A stretch of DNA of 64,000 bases from Saccharothrix espanaensis DSM 44229 (GCF_000328705.1 NC_019673.1:3906001-3970000); one strand, 5' to 3'. Counted from the stretch's first letter, positions 9,254 to 18,777 are shown. Translations and numbers: made by a program. Notes: generated from the sequence alone by a model not told the origin.

Positions 9254-10591
9254 TCACCCCCCGATCAGCAGCCCGATCAGGGCACCGAACACGGCCGTGG
9301 TCACGGCCAGCACCACGGCCGGCACGAAGAACGAGTGGTCGACCAGCTTGCTGCCCAGCTTGGTGCTGCCGGTCTGGTCGAAGTTCGCGGCGGCGATCTG
9401 CGAACCGTTGGTGGGCAGCACGTAGATGCCCGCGAACGCGCCGCCCCACATGCCGGCGAGCATCCCCGGCGCGAGCCCGGCGGCCAGGCCGATCGGCACG
9501 ATGGTCCGGGTCGCGGTGGACTGGCTGGTGGTCGCCACGCACACCAGGAACACGCCCAGCGCGAAGATCCACGGCGCGGCGTCCACCCACCGGCCGACCG
9601 TGTCGACCACGAGCGCCTGGTGGGCGGAGATGAACGTGTCGGTCAGCCACGCCAGGCCGAACAGCGCGATCGCCGACACCATGCCCGCGCGGAACACCGA
9701 GGCCATCGGCACGTCGGCCACCTTGGGCCGGGCGATGACCAGGATGACCGTGCCGACGGCGAACATCACCATCTCGATGATCGGCGTCATGCCCAGTTCG
9801 GCCCCGCGCGCGTCCTCCGGCCGCAGGTCCTTGAACAGCCCCAGCACCACGATCACCAGCACGCCGGACAGGAACACCAGCGCCGCCGCCCGTCCCGTCG
9901 GGGTCGCCTCGGGCAGGCCCCGGGTCGAGCCGGGCGAGGCCGGCGGCAGTTCGCCGGAAGCCACCCTGGCCTGGATCTCCGGATCGTCGGCGACGTCCTT
10001 GCCCAACCGCCGCACGACGAAGAACGACGCCACGATGCCGAGCACGGCGGCGGGCAGCGTCACCTTGACGATGTCGATCAGCTCGAACCGGTACGGGTCC
10101 ACGTCGGTCAGCGTCACCATGGCGGCCATCGCCGCGCTGACCGGGCTGCACGCCAGCGCGACACCGGTCGCCACCACCGACAGCGACAGCGGGCGCGACG
10201 GGCGCTCGCCGTTGCGGTAGGCGACGTCGCTGATCACCGGCAGCAGCGGGTAGAGGATGTTGGAGGTGCCCGCGCCGACCGAGAACAGGAACGTCACCAG
10301 CGGCGCGATCAGCGTGATCTGCCTCGGGTAGCGGGAGATCACCCGGGCGGCGATCCGCACCATCCAGTCGATCCCGCCCGCGACCTGCATCATCGACGCG
10401 GCCAGCACCACGGCCAGCACGATCAGCAGCGCGTCCACGGGGGGCGTGCCGGCCGGTTCCCGGAACACGAACACCAGCACCCCGACGCCGAGCCCGCCCC
10501 ACAGCCCGAGGGCCACGCCGCTGGACCGGGTGCCCATCACGATCGCCCCGAGCACCACGAGCAGTTCGAGCGAGATGATCAGCGCATCCAT
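9254..10591 (-). CDS. C4-dicarboxylate transporter, DcuA/DcuB family
   Basis: A 445-residue integral membrane protein, the usual DcuA/DcuB length, with about ten hydrophobic segments. Recognisable family blocks are the start MDALIISLELLVVLGAIVMGTRSSGVALGLWGGLG, VGAGTSNILYPLLPVISDVAYRNGERPSRPLS, and the end TNGSQIAAANFDQTGSTKLGSKLVDHSFFVP. DcuA/DcuB carriers exchange or take up fumarate, malate, succinate and aspartate. It is the first gene of a two-gene unit with the amidohydrolase. In actinomycetes these carriers are not restricted to anaerobic life, so the physiological direction is unknown. Confidence 0.85.
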   Translation of the reverse strand: MDALIISLELLVVLGAIVMGTRSSGVALGLWGGLGVGVLVFVFREPAGTPPVDALLIVLAVVLAASMMQVAGGIDWMVRIAARVISRYPRQITLIAPLVTFLFSVGAGTSNILYPLLPVISDVAYRNGERPSRPLSLSVVATGVALACSPVSAAMAAMVTLTDVDPYRFELIDIVKVTLPAAVLGIVASFFVVRRLGKDVADDPEIQARVASGELPPASPGSTRGLPEATPTGRAAALVFLSGVLVIVVLGLFKDLRPEDARGAELGMTPIIEMVMFAVGTVILVIARPKVADVPMASVFRAGMVSAIALFGLAWLTDTFISAHQALVVDTVGRWVDAAPWIFALGVFLVCVATTSQSTATRTIVPIGLAAGLAPGMLAGMWGGAFAGIYVLPTNGSQIAAANFDQTGSTKLGSKLVDHSFFVPAVVLAVTTAVFGALIGLLIGG

Positions 10592-10814
10592 GTCCTGCCG
10601 GCGTCCCTCGCGCTCGTGGAGAGCCGGACGGCTCCCGGACCGCCAGTATCAGCGAGTCGCCCCGGCCCCGCCCGAACGGGACCGGCCCCTTCACCCCAAC
10701 GAGCGTCACCCCGCCGCGCCGCCCGGAACATCACCCGACGGGGTGTTCGGGCCGGCTGCTCGACCCGTCGCCCGGCCGACTCCGCCGAGACCGGCCGCGC
10801 GTGGGGGACGGGGG

Positions 10815-11867
10815 TCAGACGACGGAGAGCCGCAGCTCCGCGCCGTGGTGGGCGGCGAGCCGGCGGGCGGCGCGGTCCAGCGAGTCGCGGTGGGCGTGCG
10901 CGAGGGTGGTCAGCAGGTCGAGTTCGACCGACAGCGTCCGGTGGGTCAGGGTGCCGCGCCAGGTGCCGTGCACGACGCCGTCGACCAGCACCACCTGCAC
11001 GCCCGACGCGCCCTCGGCCCGCCCGGTGTGGTGCCGGCGCAGCAGTGGTTTCACCTCGTCCGGCACGATCGTCTCGCGCTGGCCCGAACCCAGCACCCAG
11101 GCGTCGTAGCGGGGCAGCAGCCACGCCCCGGTGACCGGTTCCGGCCGGGTGTCGGCGTCCTCGGCCAGCACGTGCGAGCCGTTGAGCACGTCCACCACGT
11201 CCTGCGCGTGCAGCAGTTCGTGCGCGGCGGGGATCGTGACGCCGAGCCAGCGGGAGAGGTCGCGCGGCGCCACCGGGCCGTAGTTGCGCACGTACCGGCG
11301 CACGACCTCGTGCAGCGCCGCGTCCTCGTCCACCTCATCGGGGGTCACCCGGACGAAGGTCTCCTTGCCGTCCTGGTGCGGGCCGAAGGCGAGCACGCCC
11401 GCGTGCGCGGCCAGGACCGTGAACTCGGCGAGCGTCTCGTCCACCTCGGCGGTGCCGCTGAGCCGCTTGAGCCGGGCCACCAGGTCGGCGCGGGGCAGCG
11501 GCCCGTCGGCGAGCGCTTCGGTGGCGGCGTCGAGCAGCCTGCGCTCGGCGTCGGACGCCGTCGTCGGGGTGGCCTTGCGCACGGCGGCCAGGTAGAGGCC
11601 CAGGTCCTGGGCGGCCAGCAGGTGCGCGGTGCCGCGCATGGCGTACGTGCGCACGAGCGTGCCGTCGGCGACGAGCGCGTGGAACGCGTCCCGGCCCAGG
11701 CGGGTCGACCGCACGGCCAGCCCCAGTTCCGCGGCCAGCGGGGCCTGCGCCTGGAACGCGCACACGTCGCCGGTCACGGTGGCGGGCCCGGCCGCGGACG
11801 GCTGGGCGAGGTGGTTGCGGCGGAGCCGGTGTGCCAGGGCTGCCGCCGTGCTCCAGTTCGATGCCAT
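10815..11867 (-). CDS. AlkZ-like winged-helix DNA glycosylase (HTH_42)
   Basis: A 350-residue member of the HTH_42/AlkZ family, tandem winged-helix DNA glycosylases. The catalytic QxQ motif is seen as FQAQAPLAAE, and the family blocks YAMRGTAHLLAAQDL, WLLPRYDAWVLGSGQRETIVP and VVLVDGVVHGTW are clear. Family members excise bulky or crosslinked bases; several protect producers of DNA-alkylating natural products, while others are general repair enzymes. Start ATG 11867. It stands alone, with the Tat-exported protein divergent at 12068. No biosynthetic cluster for an alkylator is visible beside it. Confidence 0.75.
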   Translation of the reverse strand: MASNWSTAAALAHRLRRNHLAQPSAAGPATVTGDVCAFQAQAPLAAELGLAVRSTRLGRDAFHALVADGTLVRTYAMRGTAHLLAAQDLGLYLAAVRKATPTTASDAERRLLDAATEALADGPLPRADLVARLKRLSGTAEVDETLAEFTVLAAHAGVLAFGPHQDGKETFVRVTPDEVDEDAALHEVVRRYVRNYGPVAPRDLSRWLGVTIPAAHELLHAQDVVDVLNGSHVLAEDADTRPEPVTGAWLLPRYDAWVLGSGQRETIVPDEVKPLLRRHHTGRAEGASGVQVVLVDGVVHGTWRGTLTHRTLSVELDLLTTLAHAHRDSLDRAARRLAAHHGAELRLSVV

Positions 11868-12067
11868 GACGCAACCACCCTAGAGCCCCTGTCGCGCAAC
11901 GCGAAGCCGACGCGCGCCGAGCGGCCGCCGTGCCTGGCGTGCCGGCGGTGGCGGACCGTGCCAGGGTGGGTGCGCCGTGTGATGGTGTGCGGCCGAACGG
12001 GGCATTCCGCCGTGCCCGGCGACTGGCACTGTGGTGGAGGTCGTACCGAGCCGCGTTTGGGGGAGCG

Positions 12068-15000
12068 ATGGCAGCGCAGGATTTGTCACGACGGGATCTG
12101 CTCGTGCGCACCGGGCAGGTGGCGGCCGTGCTGGGGGTCGCGGGCACCGCCGGTGCAGTGGCCGCCGGGGAAGCGCGGGCCGAGCCGGCCGCGCCCGGTG
12201 GCCGGTCGGTGGTGGTGCGGGAGGGCACGAACATCTCCGTGTCGTCGTCACCGGACGGCACGTGGCTGGCCACCGACCTGGCGGCGGCGATCTGGGTGCT
12301 GCCGGCCGCCGGCGGCGCGGCGCGCAGGCTGACCGGGGACCTCCAGGACGCCACGCTGCCGACGTGGTCGCCGGACGGCCGGTCGCTGGTCTTCCAGTCC
12401 TACCGGGACGGCAACTTCCACCTGTACCGGGTCGACGCCGCCGGCGGCGAGCCCCGGCAGCTCACCACGGGCCGCCACGACCACCGGGAACCGGTGTTCT
12501 CGCCGGACGGCCGGCGGATCGCCTTCACCGGCGACCGGGGCGGGCACTACGGGGTCTGGGTGCTCGACGTCGCCTCCGGCGAGGTCACCGCGATCACCGG
12601 ACCGCCCGACGAGGCCGCCGCGCCCCGGTGGTCGCCGGACGGCGCGCGGATCGTGTTCACCGCCAACGAGACGGCCGTCGACGTGGTCACGGTCGCGACC
12701 GGCGAACGGGTCCGCGTGGTCACCGCGCCGGCCGGCGGCCGGGTGTACGGCGCGAGCTTCGGCCCCGACGGCACCCCGTCGTACACGCTGGTCCGGGGCG
12801 CTCGGGCGGACCTGGTGCTGGGCGGGCGGGAACTGACCGCCGGGCAGGACGTGTTCGGGTTCGCCGCCACGTGGACCGGCGGCACCGCGCTCTACACGGC
12901 CGACGGCCGGATCCGCAGGCGGGCCGCGGACGGGACCGTCGTCGACGTCCCGTTCGAGGCCACCCTGCCGGTCGCCGCCCGCGCCGAGGTCCGGCAGCGG
13001 CCCGACCAGGCCGGTTCCGGGGACGTGCGGGGCATCGCCGGTCCGGTGGTGTCGCCGGACGGCGCGCGGATCGCGTTCCGCGCGCTCAACGCCGTGCACC
13101 TGGTGTCCGCGCTCGGCGGCCGGCCGCGCCGGCTCACCGACGGCGCGTGGTTCGACTCCGACCCGGACTTCTCGCCCGACGGCCGGTCGATCGTGTACTC
13201 CAGCGACCGGACCGGCGTGCCCGCGCTGCGCCTGCGCGACCTGGTCACCGGCGCGGACCGGGCGCTGCCCGCCGGGCCGGGCGCGCAGACCGCGCCCCGG
13301 TTCGCGCCGGACGGCGACCGGATCGCCTACGTCGACCACGACGGCGCGGTGTGGGTGCTCGACGTGCCCGCCGGGACCCGCCGGCAGGTCACCCCCGCGC
13401 TGTTCATGCCGGGCCGGCCGACCTGGTCGGCGGACGGCCGGGTGCTCGCGCTGGCCGCGGTGAAGCCGTTCTCCCGCCGGTTCCGCGAGGGCACCAGCCA
13501 GGTCCTCACCGTCGACCTGGTCGGCGGCGGGCTGCGCTACGCCGAACCGATGCCGTTCCGGTCGATCGCGACCCGCGGCGACGACGGTCCGGTGTGGTCG
13601 CCGGACGGCCGGCACCTGGCGTTCGTGGTGGAGAGCGTCGCCTGGGTGGTGCCCGTCGACGCGGCCGGCCGGTTCCTCGGCGACCCGCGCCAGGTCACCG
13701 ACGAGGTGACCGACTCGCCCGCGTGGAGCGGTTCGGACGCGCTGGTCTACCTGTGCAACGGCAAGCTGCGCCGGGTCGCGCTGTCCGGCGGCGGGCCGCG
13801 CACGATCCGGCTGGACTTCACCTGGCGCCGGCCGAAAGCCCCGGACCGCACGATCGTGCACGTCGGCGCGGTGTGGGACGGCGAGTCCGACGGCCTGCGG
13901 CACGACGTGGACGTCGTGGTCGAGCAGGGCCGGGTGCGGGAGATCCGCCCGCACCGCGCGTCGGCGGGGGACCGGGTGGTCGACGCGCGCGACCAGGTCG
14001 CGATCCCCGGCCTGATCGACGCGCACAACCACTGGCACCTGCGCGGCCGGCAGTGGGGCGCGCGGCAGGGCCGGGCGTGGCTGGCCTACGGCATCACCAC
14101 CACCCGGTCGCCGGGCGACCCGGCGTACCAGATGGTGGAGACCCGCGAGGCGCTCGCCGCCGGAACCCTGGTGGGGCCCCGGTTCTACGGCACCGGCGAG
14201 GCGATCGACGGCTCCCGGGTCTACTACAACTTCATGCGGCCCACGCTCTCGCGCGAGCAGCTCGACCTGGAGCTCAAGCGGGCGCTGGAACTCGACTACG
14301 ACATGATCAAGACCTACGTACGGCTCCCGGTGGAACTCCAGCGGGAGGCCGTGGCGGCGGCGCACCGGAGCGGGCTGCGGCTCTCGTCGCACTACCTGTA
14401 CCCGGCGGCGAACATCGGCATGGACGGCATGGAGCACGTCGGCGCGACCAACCGGCTGGGCTACTCGCACACGATCAGCCGCACCGGCCGCGCGTACCAG
14501 GACGTGGTGGAGCTGTTCGCGAAGTCCGGCATGTCGGTCACGCCGACCCTGTTCCAGGCCCGCGCGCTCTACGCCGACGACAAGTCCCTTGTGGACGATG
14601 AGCGCACCCGGGTGCTGTTCCCGCCGTGGGAGTACGAGCGGTACGTGGCTGACGCGGCGGCGGCCGGCACCCCGGCGTCCCCGTGGTCGAAGGACGTGCT
14701 GGCGGGCTGGGTGGACGTGCTGCTGCGGATCCAGCGCGCCGGCGGGTTGGTGATCTGCGGGACCGACACGCCGTTGGACACCATCGCCACCGCGACCCAC
14801 CAGAACCTGCGGGCGCTGGTGGCGGGCGGGTTCACCCCGCTGGAGGCGCTGCGCACCGCGACCCGCAACCCGGCGACGTGGCTGGGGCTGACCGGGCGGA
14901 TCGGCACCCTGCGGCCGGGCGCGCACGCGGACGTGGCGTTCGTCTCGGGCAACCCGCTCGCCGACATCCGGGCCGCCGCGGCGGTGCGCCGGGTGATGGT

Positions 15001-15166
15001 CGGGGGAGTGCTGCACGAGGTCTCGGACCTGCTCGACCCGTACCGCGCGGCACGGGTGGCCGCGCACGCCGAACCGTTGCCGCCCTTGCCCTCCGCCGCC
15101 CACGACCACACCCACTGGTGGCACGAGCCGGAGTGGTCCGCGCACGTGTGCTGCGGCGAGTTCTGA
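12068..15166 (+). CDS. Tat-exported TolB-propeller / amidohydrolase fusion protein
   Basis: A 1032-residue two-domain protein. The start (SRRDLLVRTGQVAAVLG...ARA) is a twin-arginine signal peptide. Residues about 55-600 contain many PD40/TolB-like propeller blades (repeated WSPDGR, FSPDGRRIAF, FAPDGDRIAY). Residues about 640-1000 form a metal-dependent amidohydrolase: IPGLIDAHNHWH gives the HxH ligands, MIKTYVRLP the possible carboxylated Lys, HYLYPAANI and MEHVG further His ligands, and VICGTDTPLD the Asp. It should be a secreted hydrolase; prolidase-like or imidazolonepropionase-like substrates are guesses. A 14-bp hairpin follows the stop. Confidence 0.85.
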   Translation: MAAQDLSRRDLLVRTGQVAAVLGVAGTAGAVAAGEARAEPAAPGGRSVVVREGTNISVSSSPDGTWLATDLAAAIWVLPAAGGAARRLTGDLQDATLPTWSPDGRSLVFQSYRDGNFHLYRVDAAGGEPRQLTTGRHDHREPVFSPDGRRIAFTGDRGGHYGVWVLDVASGEVTAITGPPDEAAAPRWSPDGARIVFTANETAVDVVTVATGERVRVVTAPAGGRVYGASFGPDGTPSYTLVRGARADLVLGGRELTAGQDVFGFAATWTGGTALYTADGRIRRRAADGTVVDVPFEATLPVAARAEVRQRPDQAGSGDVRGIAGPVVSPDGARIAFRALNAVHLVSALGGRPRRLTDGAWFDSDPDFSPDGRSIVYSSDRTGVPALRLRDLVTGADRALPAGPGAQTAPRFAPDGDRIAYVDHDGAVWVLDVPAGTRRQVTPALFMPGRPTWSADGRVLALAAVKPFSRRFREGTSQVLTVDLVGGGLRYAEPMPFRSIATRGDDGPVWSPDGRHLAFVVESVAWVVPVDAAGRFLGDPRQVTDEVTDSPAWSGSDALVYLCNGKLRRVALSGGGPRTIRLDFTWRRPKAPDRTIVHVGAVWDGESDGLRHDVDVVVEQGRVREIRPHRASAGDRVVDARDQVAIPGLIDAHNHWHLRGRQWGARQGRAWLAYGITTTRSPGDPAYQMVETREALAAGTLVGPRFYGTGEAIDGSRVYYNFMRPTLSREQLDLELKRALELDYDMIKTYVRLPVELQREAVAAAHRSGLRLSSHYLYPAANIGMDGMEHVGATNRLGYSHTISRTGRAYQDVVELFAKSGMSVTPTLFQARALYADDKSLVDDERTRVLFPPWEYERYVADAAAAGTPASPWSKDVLAGWVDVLLRIQRAGGLVICGTDTPLDTIATATHQNLRALVAGGFTPLEALRTATRNPATWLGLTGRIGTLRPGAHADVAFVSGNPLADIRAAAAVRRVMVGGVLHEVSDLLDPYRAARVAAHAEPLPPLPSAAHDHTHWWHEPEWSAHVCCGEF

Positions 15167-15179
15167 CCGCTCGGCAGGA

Positions 15180-15213
15180 CCTCCGGGTGCGGGCGCGGAC
15201 CCGCACCCGGAGG
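15180..15213 (+). terminator. Hairpin terminator after the TolB/amidohydrolase gene
   Basis: A perfect 14-bp inverted repeat (15180-15193 with 15200-15213) and a 6-base loop begin 14 bases after the stop codon. There is no T-run, as is common for actinobacterial terminators. Confidence 0.7.
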
Positions 15214-15615
15214 ACCCGTCACCGGCTCGCGCCTCCACCGCGCCGGCCCGGTGCTGCTGCGCGGGGTTCCCGCCGGCTGGTGTCGTGCGCGCGTTCTCCC
15301 TCCTCTTCGACCTGGCCGTGGACAGAAGGCGCGGCGCAAGGTCGCTCGCCCTCCCGGCCGGGCGCGGCGCCGACCGGTGCGGGCGGCTCGACGGGCTGGG
15401 GGCCGGCGGGTCCGCGATGCCCGCCTTCGGCACCGCCACCGACGACGAGCGCCGGGTGGTGCGCGCGGCGATGTCGTCGGCGATCCGCGCCTACCCCGCC
15501 CGGGAGTCGTCATCCGCCGCCCGGAAATCGCGTGAAGCGCGTCACACCGTTCAATGTCGGGGGTGGGTTCCGGGGTTTCCGGGGCGTGGACGACAGTTCG
15601 GCAGAGAGGAACGAC
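15214..15615. other. Gene-free stretch upstream of the sigma factor
   Basis: No convincing gene is visible. One + frame from 15285 is open and contains AMPAFGTATDDERRVVRAAM, faintly like the end of a c-type cytochrome, but it has no ribosome site, no CxxCH and runs into the sigma gene in another frame. The last 80 bases, which include a GTGA-N6-TCAC dyad at about 15532-15545, should hold the sigma-operon promoter. Confidence 0.4.
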
Positions 15616-16119
15616 GTGCCCGACGGCTACGACCGGTTCGTCGCCGATCGCCTCGATCGGCTCCTGCGCTACGCCACGGCGATGACCTGCGACAAGTACC
15701 TGGCCCAGGACATCGTGCAGGACGTGCTGCTGCGCGTGCAGGACCGCTGGACCCGGATCGCGGTGATGGACGCGCCCTACCTCTACGTCAAGCGCATGGT
15801 GACCAACGAGTACCTGTCGTGGCGGCGGCGCAGGGCCGCGCGTGACGTCATCGCCTCGCACGCCGCGCTGGACGAGATCGCGCCCACCGTGGCCGATCAC
15901 GCCGTCCGGCACGCCGAGCGCGACGCGATGCGCTCCCGGATCGCGGTGTTGCCGCGCCGACAACGGGCGGCGATCGTCCTGCGCTACTACGAGGACAGCT
16001 CCGACGAGGAGATCGCCGCCGTGCTCGGCTGCACGGTCGGCACCGTGCGCAGCCACATCTCCCGTGCGCTGAAGACGTTGCGGACCAACGAGAACACCCC
16101 GGTGGAGGTGCTGCGATGA
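15616..16119 (+). CDS. SigE-family ECF RNA polymerase sigma factor
   Basis: A 167-residue group IV sigma factor. Region 2 is seen in RLLRYATAMTCDKYLAQDIVQDVLLRVQDRW and region 4 in LPRRQRAAIVLRYYEDSSDEEIAAVLGCTVGTVRSHISRALKTLR. The pattern matches the actinobacterial SigE-family subgroup. GTG 16616-type numbering does not apply here: the start is GTG 15616 behind GAGAGGA. Its stop overlaps the ATG of an LCP protein by 4 bases, so the two are translationally coupled. No zinc-finger anti-sigma gene follows, so the short cytoplasmic tail of the LCP protein is a candidate regulator (inference). Confidence 0.85.
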   Translation: MPDGYDRFVADRLDRLLRYATAMTCDKYLAQDIVQDVLLRVQDRWTRIAVMDAPYLYVKRMVTNEYLSWRRRRAARDVIASHAALDEIAPTVADHAVRHAERDAMRSRIAVLPRRQRAAIVLRYYEDSSDEEIAAVLGCTVGTVRSHISRALKTLRTNENTPVEVLR

Positions 16120-17165
16120 CCGGCCAGGAAGAGCTCATCCGCGAGGCGGTCGCGGCCGAGGCGGCGCAGGCCGTGGACAGCCGGGACGTGCTCGCCGCCC
16201 TGCACCGGGGCCGGGCCCGCCGGCGGCGGCCGTGGGGGGTGATCGCCGCCGCGACGGTGGCCACGGCGGCGGTCGCCGTGGTGGTGCCGCTGACGATCTC
16301 CCGCTCCGCCGCGCCGACCGACCCCGCCGCGCCGCCGGTCGCGGCGCGCAACGTCCTGCTGGTCGGCTTGGACGAGGGCCCGCGCACCGATTCCGTGGTG
16401 CTGGCGCACGTCACGGCGGGCGCGGTGAGCGCGGTGTCGCTGCCGCGTGACGCGTGGGTCGACGTCCCCGGCGGCGGCAAGAGCAAGCTGAACCTGGTCT
16501 ACGCCAAGGCTTACGAGGCCGCGACCGGTGACCGGGCGCGGGCCGGCGCGGAGGCGTTGGCGGGCACCGTCGGGCAGCTGACGGGCGTGCGCGTCGACCA
16601 CTACGCCGTCGTGGAGATGGCCGCGCTCGGCCGGCTGGTGGACGCCGTCGGCGGCGTCGAGGTGTGCCTCAAGGCACCGGCGAAGGACGCGCTCTCCGGC
16701 GTGGACCTGCCCGCCGGGCGGCAGAAGCTCGGCGGCGACGACGCGATCGCGTTCGTGCGCCAACGCCGCGACGTCCCGGACGGCGACCTGACCCGGGTGG
16801 TCCGCCAGCAGGTGGTCCTGCGCGCCCTGGCCGGGAAGTACCTGAGCCCGGACGTCATGGGCGACCCGGCGAGGCTGTCCGCGCTGATCGGCGTGGTCAC
16901 CGCGCAGACCCGCGGTGACGAGGGCTGGAACGTGCTGGAGCTGGCCAACCGGTTGACCCCCGGCACCCCGGTCCGCACCGCCACCATCCCGGTCGGCGGC
17001 TCGGTCGACCAACCGGACGCCGGCCAGGTCCTCCTGGTCGACCCGGCGGCCGTCCGCGCCTTCGTGGCCGACTTCACCGCCGAAACCCCGTCGACCGGCA
17101 CCCGGTCGACCGAAACCCCGTCGACCGGCACCCCGCAGGAACCCGGCGACGGCTGCGTGGACTGA
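16116..17165 (+). CDS. LytR-CpsA-Psr (LCP) family protein coupled to a sigma factor
   Basis: A 349-residue LCP protein. Residues 1-40 are a cytoplasmic, charged segment, about 41-62 form a membrane anchor, and the LCP domain begins at NVLLVGLDEGPRTDSVVLAHV, followed by VSLPRDAWVDVPGGGKSKLN, VEMAALGRLVDAVGGVEVCL and AIAFVRQRR. LCP enzymes attach teichoic acid, arabinogalactan or other glycopolymers to peptidoglycan outside the membrane. The C-terminus has a short tandem repeat (ETPSTGT twice). The ATGA overlap with the sigma gene places it where an anti-sigma factor is normally found; whether it plays that part is untested. A hairpin terminator follows. Confidence 0.85.
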   Translation: MTGQEELIREAVAAEAAQAVDSRDVLAALHRGRARRRRPWGVIAAATVATAAVAVVVPLTISRSAAPTDPAAPPVAARNVLLVGLDEGPRTDSVVLAHVTAGAVSAVSLPRDAWVDVPGGGKSKLNLVYAKAYEAATGDRARAGAEALAGTVGQLTGVRVDHYAVVEMAALGRLVDAVGGVEVCLKAPAKDALSGVDLPAGRQKLGGDDAIAFVRQRRDVPDGDLTRVVRQQVVLRALAGKYLSPDVMGDPARLSALIGVVTAQTRGDEGWNVLELANRLTPGTPVRTATIPVGGSVDQPDAGQVLLVDPAAVRAFVADFTAETPSTGTRSTETPSTGTPQEPGDGCVD

Positions 17166-17175
17166 CCCCGGCGAC

Positions 17176-17207
17176 GCCCGAGCCCCCGTCGCGGTGGGGG
17201 CTCGGGC
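17176..17207 (+). terminator. Hairpin terminator of the sigma/LCP operon
   Basis: A perfect 12-bp stem (17176-17187 with 17196-17207) with an 8-base loop starts 10 bases after the LCP stop. There is no T-run. Confidence 0.7.
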
Positions 17208-17494
17208 GGGCCGCTCCACAGTGGAGCCGGGGCGGGATTCCTCGGTGGTACCGCAGCGACTTTTCCGGTCATGCCGCGCATTGTCGTGGATCAGGTGCCA
17301 GTTCCGGCGGTCGCGTTCGCGGTCGGGTTCAGCACGTTCGTGGCGACGCAGGTGGCGCGGCCCGACGGGCTCACGTTCGAGCGGGCCTACACGGGTCCGT
17401 CGACCGAGTCGCAGTGTCCACTGTGGATTTTGGCGGCGGCGGGCCCGTGGCCGGCTCGCGTGGACTAGCGTTCGTGGGGTCGAGGGAGGGTCCG
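17208..17494. other. Intergenic stretch with no supported gene
   Basis: Between the terminator and the next start I see no supported gene. A 65-codon frame at 17271-17468 has no ribosome site or recognisable domain. CTCCACAGTGGAG (17213-17225) is a short palindrome and may be part of a control region. Confidence 0.4.
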
Positions 17495-18631
17495 ATGACC
17501 GACTTGCACGGTGTCCTGGAACCGCACGTCTCCTCGGGCGCGCTACCCGGCGCGGTGGCGTTGGTCGCCCGGGGCGACCGGGTCGAGTTCGCCGCGGTGG
17601 GCGCGCTCGACGTGGCGGGCACGGCACCGATGACCCGCGAATCCATCTTCCGGTTCGCGTCGATCACCAAGCCGATCACCGCCGCCGCCCTGCTCGCGCT
17701 CGTCGACGACGGCCGGGTCGGCCTGCACGACCCGATCGGCCGGTGGCTGCCGGAACTCGCCGCGCCCGCCGTGGTGCGCACGCCGGCGTCCGAGTTGGAC
17801 GACGTGGTGCCGCTCGCTCGGCCGATCACGGTGTTCGACCTGCTCACCTCCCAGGCCGGCCACGGGTTCGCCTCGGACTTCTCGCTGCCCGCCGTGCGCC
17901 GGCTGTTCGCGGTGCAGAAGGACGGCCGCGAACCGCAGGCGTTCCCGGCGACCGACGAGTGGCTCGCCGAGCTGTCCGAGGTGCCGCTGCTCTACCAGCC
18001 GGGCGAGTCCTGGCTCTACGACACGTCCTCGGCCGTGCAGGGCGCGCTGATCGCCAGGGCGTCCGGTCGGTCGCTGCCCGAGTTCCTCGCCGAACGGGTG
18101 TTCGCGCCCCTCGGGATGACCGACACCGGGTTCGTGGTCCCGCAGGCCGACCGCGGCCGGTGCACCACGTTCTACAAGGCGGAGGACGGCGTCCTGCGCC
18201 CGGCCGACGGCCCGGACGGGCAGTGGAGCACGCCGCCCGCGTTCCCGCTGGGCTCCGGCGGCCTGGTCGGCACCGCGGACGACTGGTTCGCCTTCGCCCG
18301 GGTGCTGCTCGCCGGCGGGGTCGCCGACGGCCGTCGGGTGCTGTCCGCCGAGGCCGTCCGGCTGATGACCACCGACCACACCACGCCGGCGCACCGGGAG
18401 ATCGGCGCGCTGTTCCTGGAGGGCCAGGGGTGGGGGATGGGCGGCTCGGTCGACATCGCTGTGACCGACCCGTGGACCGTGCCGGGCCGCTACGGCTGGG
18501 TCGGCGGCACCGGGACGTCCGCGCACGTCGTGCCGGCCACCGGGACCGTCGCCATCCTGCTGACCCAGGTCGGCGCGGACAGCCCGGTCGCACCGGAGTG
18601 GATGCGGGACTTCTGGCGGTACGCCGCCTGA
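17495..18631 (+). CDS. Serine hydrolase of the beta-lactamase/EstB fold
   Basis: A 378-residue cytoplasmic (no signal peptide) member of PF00144. Ser and Lys of the active site are in FRFASITKPITAAALL (SxxK near residues 55-58), the Tyr motif is WLYDTSSAVQG, and the third motif region reads GWVGGTGTSAHVVP. Lack of export and the GTGTS block point to an esterase/transesterase of the EstB/LovD type rather than a penicillin-binding protein. ATG 17495 follows GAGGGAGGG. It is monocistronic, convergent with the DUF1059 gene. Confidence 0.8.
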   Translation: MTDLHGVLEPHVSSGALPGAVALVARGDRVEFAAVGALDVAGTAPMTRESIFRFASITKPITAAALLALVDDGRVGLHDPIGRWLPELAAPAVVRTPASELDDVVPLARPITVFDLLTSQAGHGFASDFSLPAVRRLFAVQKDGREPQAFPATDEWLAELSEVPLLYQPGESWLYDTSSAVQGALIARASGRSLPEFLAERVFAPLGMTDTGFVVPQADRGRCTTFYKAEDGVLRPADGPDGQWSTPPAFPLGSGGLVGTADDWFAFARVLLAGGVADGRRVLSAEAVRLMTTDHTTPAHREIGALFLEGQGWGMGGSVDIAVTDPWTVPGRYGWVGGTGTSAHVVPATGTVAILLTQVGADSPVAPEWMRDFWRYAA

Positions 18632-18777
18632 CCCGCGCCCCAGTGCGCGTCGCGCGGCCGACCCCGACCGAACCGGAACACCCGCCCGCGCGGAGCGGCT
18701 TCGTGGTGTCCCGGATCTCGTCCCCAGAAGTGTGTGCCCGGAAGTGTGCGGCGAGAGGCGCGCGGGCCCGAGATGGC

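Noticed and set aside
15285..15845. Open + frame with a PAFGTATDDERR piece, like a cytochrome c tail
   Set aside because: No CxxCH, no ribosome site, and it runs into the sigma gene in a different frame.
17271..17468. 65-codon frame in the gap before the EstB-like gene
   Set aside because: No ribosome site, no recognisable motif, and composition not clearly coding.
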